Positions 61,475 to 64,000 of a stretch of 64,000 nt of DNA are shown piece by piece (the stretch's first letter is position 1; each line of letters begins with the position of its first letter). A program made the translations under genes and the position numbers. This DNA is from Planctomycetota bacterium (GTDB lineage Bacteria; Planctomycetota; PUPC01; JACPCR01), in assembly GCA_027625095.1 (NCBI GenBank), contig JAQBXN010000001.1, forward strand, positions 124,001-188,000. Reading direction: 5' to 3'. The notes beneath the pieces are model-generated. The model saw only the letters and a program-made list of their open reading frames with translations. It searched no databases and was not told where the DNA came from.

Positions 61475-62404
61475 ATGGAACTGGATCTCCCTGGTGGAAC
61501 CCCATCGCCTGAACCCGAATCTGAAAAGAAAAAGAAGACGGTTGGGACGCCGCCCCTCCCATTGGTAACGCCGTATTCAGCTCAGTTTCATTCACTGCTC
61601 TATCAACTGGGCCAGGTCGGTCTCAAACTGCGTGACCTCGGTGCCGTGTACGGCAGAGCGGGAAACATCTCTGTCAGCCTGACAGACAAGCACATCAAGG
61701 GACTTGATTTTGATCAGGGGTCGGACTGGTTTCAGATGCCGGTGGATTATCCCAAGCTTGGCAGGCGGGCATTCCTTGTAACCGGGGCGGGGAGTCGACT
61801 CTGGTATCTGGATCAGGATCCAGAAAGCAACCTTTGCGTGGTCTGGGTAAAGGAAGGCGGCAAGGAATACCGTGTCGTCTGGGGAGCGGAACGCGGAGTG
61901 AAGCCGACCAGTGAGTTCAATTCACATCTGCGCATTTTCGAGATCTTGAAAGGGGTCAAACGACCAACGAAGGTCGTGATGCACGCCCAGCCACTCCACC
62001 TGACAATGATGTCTCATTGCGAAGAGCTTCAGGATGAAAAGGCGTTCAATTCAGCATTGCTGCGCTGGCAGCCCGAGACCATTATCACCATGCCCAACGG
62101 GGTGGGGCTCGTGCCTTATCGACTCCCCGGCAGCCAGCATCAGGAAGCTTCCACGGGAAAGGCCATTCTCGAACATGACTTCATTGTGTGGGCCAAACAT
62201 GGCGTCATCTGTACCGGTGAAGATCCGTTCGATGCGTTCGACAAAATTGACTTCCTGGAGATGGCTGCAAGGTACTATCTTCTAAGCCGGCAACTCAGGT
62301 TTAAGGCGGACGGCCTTTCTGACAAGCAGATGCTTGAGATCGCCAAAACACATGGGAATGGAAGCGAATTGCTGGAATCGTGGATCGCCGACGCCGGAGA
62401 ATAG
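61475..62404 (+). CDS. Class II aldolase, RhaD-like
   Basis: A 309-residue member of the rhamnulose-1-phosphate aldolase group that splits a phosphorylated deoxyhexulose. Family signatures: GRAGNISVSL near residue 60, PTSEFNSHL, VVMHAQPLHLTMMSH, MPNGVGLVPYRLPG and the catalytic-domain end WAKHGVICTGEDPFDAFDKI. RhaD uses His-x-His in the third motif; here the second His is Gln (His-Ala-Gln). The N-terminal 30 residues (PSPEPESEKKKKTVG) are an unusual charged tail. ATG at 61475 is the first. Rhamnose metabolism is a plausible but unproven role. Confidence 0.83.
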   Translation: MELDLPGGTPSPEPESEKKKKTVGTPPLPLVTPYSAQFHSLLYQLGQVGLKLRDLGAVYGRAGNISVSLTDKHIKGLDFDQGSDWFQMPVDYPKLGRRAFLVTGAGSRLWYLDQDPESNLCVVWVKEGGKEYRVVWGAERGVKPTSEFNSHLRIFEILKGVKRPTKVVMHAQPLHLTMMSHCEELQDEKAFNSALLRWQPETIITMPNGVGLVPYRLPGSQHQEASTGKAILEHDFIVWAKHGVICTGEDPFDAFDKIDFLEMAARYYLLSRQLRFKADGLSDKQMLEIAKTHGNGSELLESWIADAGE

Positions 62405-62617
62405 TCACTCCGTAGTTCCTTGAACAAGGCATAAGTGCATGCCTGTGCTGTTCGGCTTGAGCTCTCAACCACTTCACGGGCCTTTGCATGCAACCTTTCT
62501 ATTTTGAATTCGGAGATCGCTTTATCCCTTTCAGTCAGTGGGAGCTTGCCTTTCGTATTTATAGCGAAACTGACGTATACAGAGGTCATCCCACATTCCT
62601 TCACTCCATCTCCATCC

Positions 62618-63370
62618 ATGCTTATCGAAGCGTCTGATTTGAACATGATTTTTGAGGGAGGCATTCAGGCCCTGAAGGGAATCGAGCTATCGATTCAAAG
62701 AGGCGAATTCGTCTCCTTCGTTGGATCCTCCGGTTGCGGTAAATCCACTCTCCTCAGAATCCTTGCCGGACTGCAGCATGGTTACTCCGGCGAGCTCACC
62801 CTTGCCGGGATGGCGCCACTCGATGCACGGCAAGCTCGGCACAATGTGTCCTTCGTTTTTCAGGAAGCCAACCTGCTCCCCTGGCGTGATGTCCTGGGCA
62901 ACGTCAAGTTGCCTCTGGAACTGAGACAGGATCCCCGCATGGACTCTGAGGTTTCCGACCTTCTTGATCTGGTAGGCCTGCGCGAGTTTGCCAATGCATT
63001 TCCGAGACAACTTTCCGGAGGCATGAAGATGCGCGCTTCACTCGCACGAGCCCTCGTGACGCGTCCCGAGTTGCTGCTGATGGACGAGCCGTTCGGCGCG
63101 CTTGACGAACTCACACGGCAGCGCCTGAATGAAGAACTTCTTGAACTCTGGGAGCGCGATGAATGGACCTGCCTTTTCGTCACCCACAACGTCTTCGAAG
63201 CAGTCTTCATGAGCCAGCGCGTGTTCGTGATGAAGCCGCGGCCGGGGTCCATTGCCGCCGAAATCGAGATACCCCTCGATTACCCACGGCTTCCTGAACT
63301 GCGTGCCAGCCCGGAATTCGCACGCCTGGCCGGCGAGGTCAGCGCCGCTCTACGGGAGCACAGCGAATGA
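62618..63370 (+). CDS. ABC transporter ATPase, SsuB/TauB/ThiZ type
   Basis: A 250-residue ATPase subunit for a nitrate/sulfonate/taurine/pyrimidine-class importer. Walker A GSSGCGKSTLLRI, signature RQLSGGMKMRASLARAL, Walker B LLLMDEPFGALDE, and switch His in FVTHNVFEAV are all present. The C-terminus (VFVMKPRPGSIAAEIEIPL) is typical. ATG at 62618 (MLIEASDLNMIF) was chosen; the frame stays open back to 62435 but that part does not fit the family. The stop overlaps the permease ATG (ATGA). Substrate is not identified: no SsuA/ThiY-type binding protein is in view. Confidence 0.9.
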   Translation: MLIEASDLNMIFEGGIQALKGIELSIQRGEFVSFVGSSGCGKSTLLRILAGLQHGYSGELTLAGMAPLDARQARHNVSFVFQEANLLPWRDVLGNVKLPLELRQDPRMDSEVSDLLDLVGLREFANAFPRQLSGGMKMRASLARALVTRPELLLMDEPFGALDELTRQRLNEELLELWERDEWTCLFVTHNVFEAVFMSQRVFVMKPRPGSIAAEIEIPLDYPRLPELRASPEFARLAGEVSAALREHSE

Positions 63371-64000
63371 AGAAGACACGTCTCATCGAATTCCTGGCAC
63401 CGGTATTTCTGCTATGCGTTGTCATTCTCCTATGGCATCTCGTCACAGTTGCCTTCTCCATCCAGCCGTTCCTGTTGCCGGGCCCCGGAGCGGTTCTGGA
63501 TTCGGCACAGGCTAATTTAAGAACGCTCGTCAGCGCGACACTCATGACCGCCGCCGGTGCACTTGGAGGATTCCTGGTCAGCTTTCTGCTTGGTTCAGTG
63601 ATCGCCTTCCTCTTCTCACAGTCCCGCATTATCCAGTACAGCTTTTACCCGTACGCCATCTTTCTTCAGACAGTCCCGATTGTTGCCATCGCACCTCTGA
63701 TCGTCATCTGGTGCGGCACTGGATTTCAGAGCGTCATCATGGTCGCCATGATCATCAGCCTGTTCCCCATCATCACCAACGGTACCGCCGGGCTTACCAA
63801 TGTCAGCCAGCAGCAGGCAGATCTGTTCAGTCTCTACAACGCGTCACGCTGGCAGATTCTGTGGAAACTCCGACTGCCGAATTCTGTCCCCAACTTCGTC
63901 ACCGGCGCCAAGATTTCCAGCGGACTCTCTGTTATCGGGGCCATCATCGGTGAATTTTTCGTTGGCTACGGCACAAAGAATTTCGGACTCGGCTACCTGA
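63367..64000 (+). CDS. ABC transporter permease, SsuC/ThiX type (partial)
   Basis: 211 codons visible; the gene runs off the right edge. At least four membrane helices are seen. The segment SQSRIIQYSFYPYAIFLQTV is followed by the AIAPLIVIW stretch, and the EAA-type loop NASRWQILWKLRLPNSVPNF marks a permease of the BPD type. The start codon overlaps the ATPase stop by 4 nt, so the two are coupled. The missing remainder should finish the permease; a binding protein may lie beyond. Confidence 0.9.
   Translation, partial: MKKTRLIEFLAPVFLLCVVILLWHLVTVAFSIQPFLLPGPGAVLDSAQANLRTLVSATLMTAAGALGGFLVSFLLGSVIAFLFSQSRIIQYSFYPYAIFLQTVPIVAIAPLIVIWCGTGFQSVIMVAMIISLFPIITNGTAGLTNVSQQQADLFSLYNASRWQILWKLRLPNSVPNFVTGAKISSGLSVIGAIIGEFFVGYGTKNFGLGYL

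Noticed and set aside
62275..62664. Minus-strand 129-residue ORF across the gap between the aldolase and ABC ATPase
   Set aside because: It overlaps the 3' end of the aldolase by 130 nt in antisense and the start of the ABC gene; no domain is recognised.

Overview
The window is a gene-dense bacterial chromosome segment (about 47 protein genes, no rRNA, tRNA or CRISPR seen). Gene content points to the PVC superphylum or a nearby phylum such as Sumerlaeota or Hydrogenedentota: an ECF sigma factor paired with a eukaryote-like Ser/Thr kinase carrying many WD40 repeats and an LDWGLAK-type activation motif, several secreted sulfatase/sialidase/glycosidase-type proteins, a hopanoid-associated glycosyltransferase (HpnB), FHA proteins, an NPCBM domain, and dispersed palindromic and octamer intergenic repeats. 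The phylum cannot be fixed from this stretch alone.

Layout. 1-9 kb: the end-truncated gene of a secreted protein, a tightly packed M20 peptidase / class V aminotransferase / creatininase-family operon, a HigBA-like toxin-antitoxin pair with a perfect palindrome at its 5' end, a secreted sulfatase, a small SGNH hydrolase and a Gfo/Idh/MocA oxidoreductase. 9-16 kb: sigma factor plus a 1575-residue kinase with 21 WD40 blades, then hpnB. 16-24.4 kb: a siroheme sulfite/nitrite reductase with a small partner gene, diverging from an SbcD/YhaO nuclease - YhaN ATPase pair. 24.4-33 kb: O-methyltransferase, a large octamer repeat, PhyH dioxygenase, a decayed gene start, a galactonate-dehydratase-like enolase-superfamily enzyme, a TPR protein, a multi-hairpin palindromic element, a long aspartate carbamoyltransferase and a 920-residue secreted protein. 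33-44 kb: rplM-rpsI with terminator, DUF3500 protein, a three-gene operon of PEP mutase/nucleotidyltransferase - membrane-anchored protein - RimK-type ATP-grasp ligase, a GT-C membrane glycosyltransferase, a double-ACT protein and an Nramp-like transporter lacking the metal motif. 44-53 kb: a 1767-residue secreted multidomain protein, a lipoprotein with a probable frameshift, and a sialidase-SGNH fusion. 53-59 kb: two FHA membrane proteins flanking a catalytically stripped ketosynthase and DNA polymerase IV. 59-64 kb: winged-helix regulator, ArsC-like protein, RbsB-type binding lipoprotein, RhaD-like aldolase and an SsuBC/TauBC-like ABC transporter running off the right edge.

Themes. Three threads recur: (i) secreted carbohydrate and sulfate-ester processing; (ii) phospho-signalling (sigma/kinase/WD40 plus FHA readers); (iii) enzymes of known folds that have lost canonical catalytic residues (ketosynthase, Nramp-like carrier, nucleotidyltransferase half of the PEP mutase, clan-A-like barrel of the giant protein). 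The candidates most worth following are the PEP mutase/ATP-grasp operon, the 21-blade kinase, the residue-stripped ketosynthase between FHA genes, and the sulfite reductase with a cysteine quartet in both halves.
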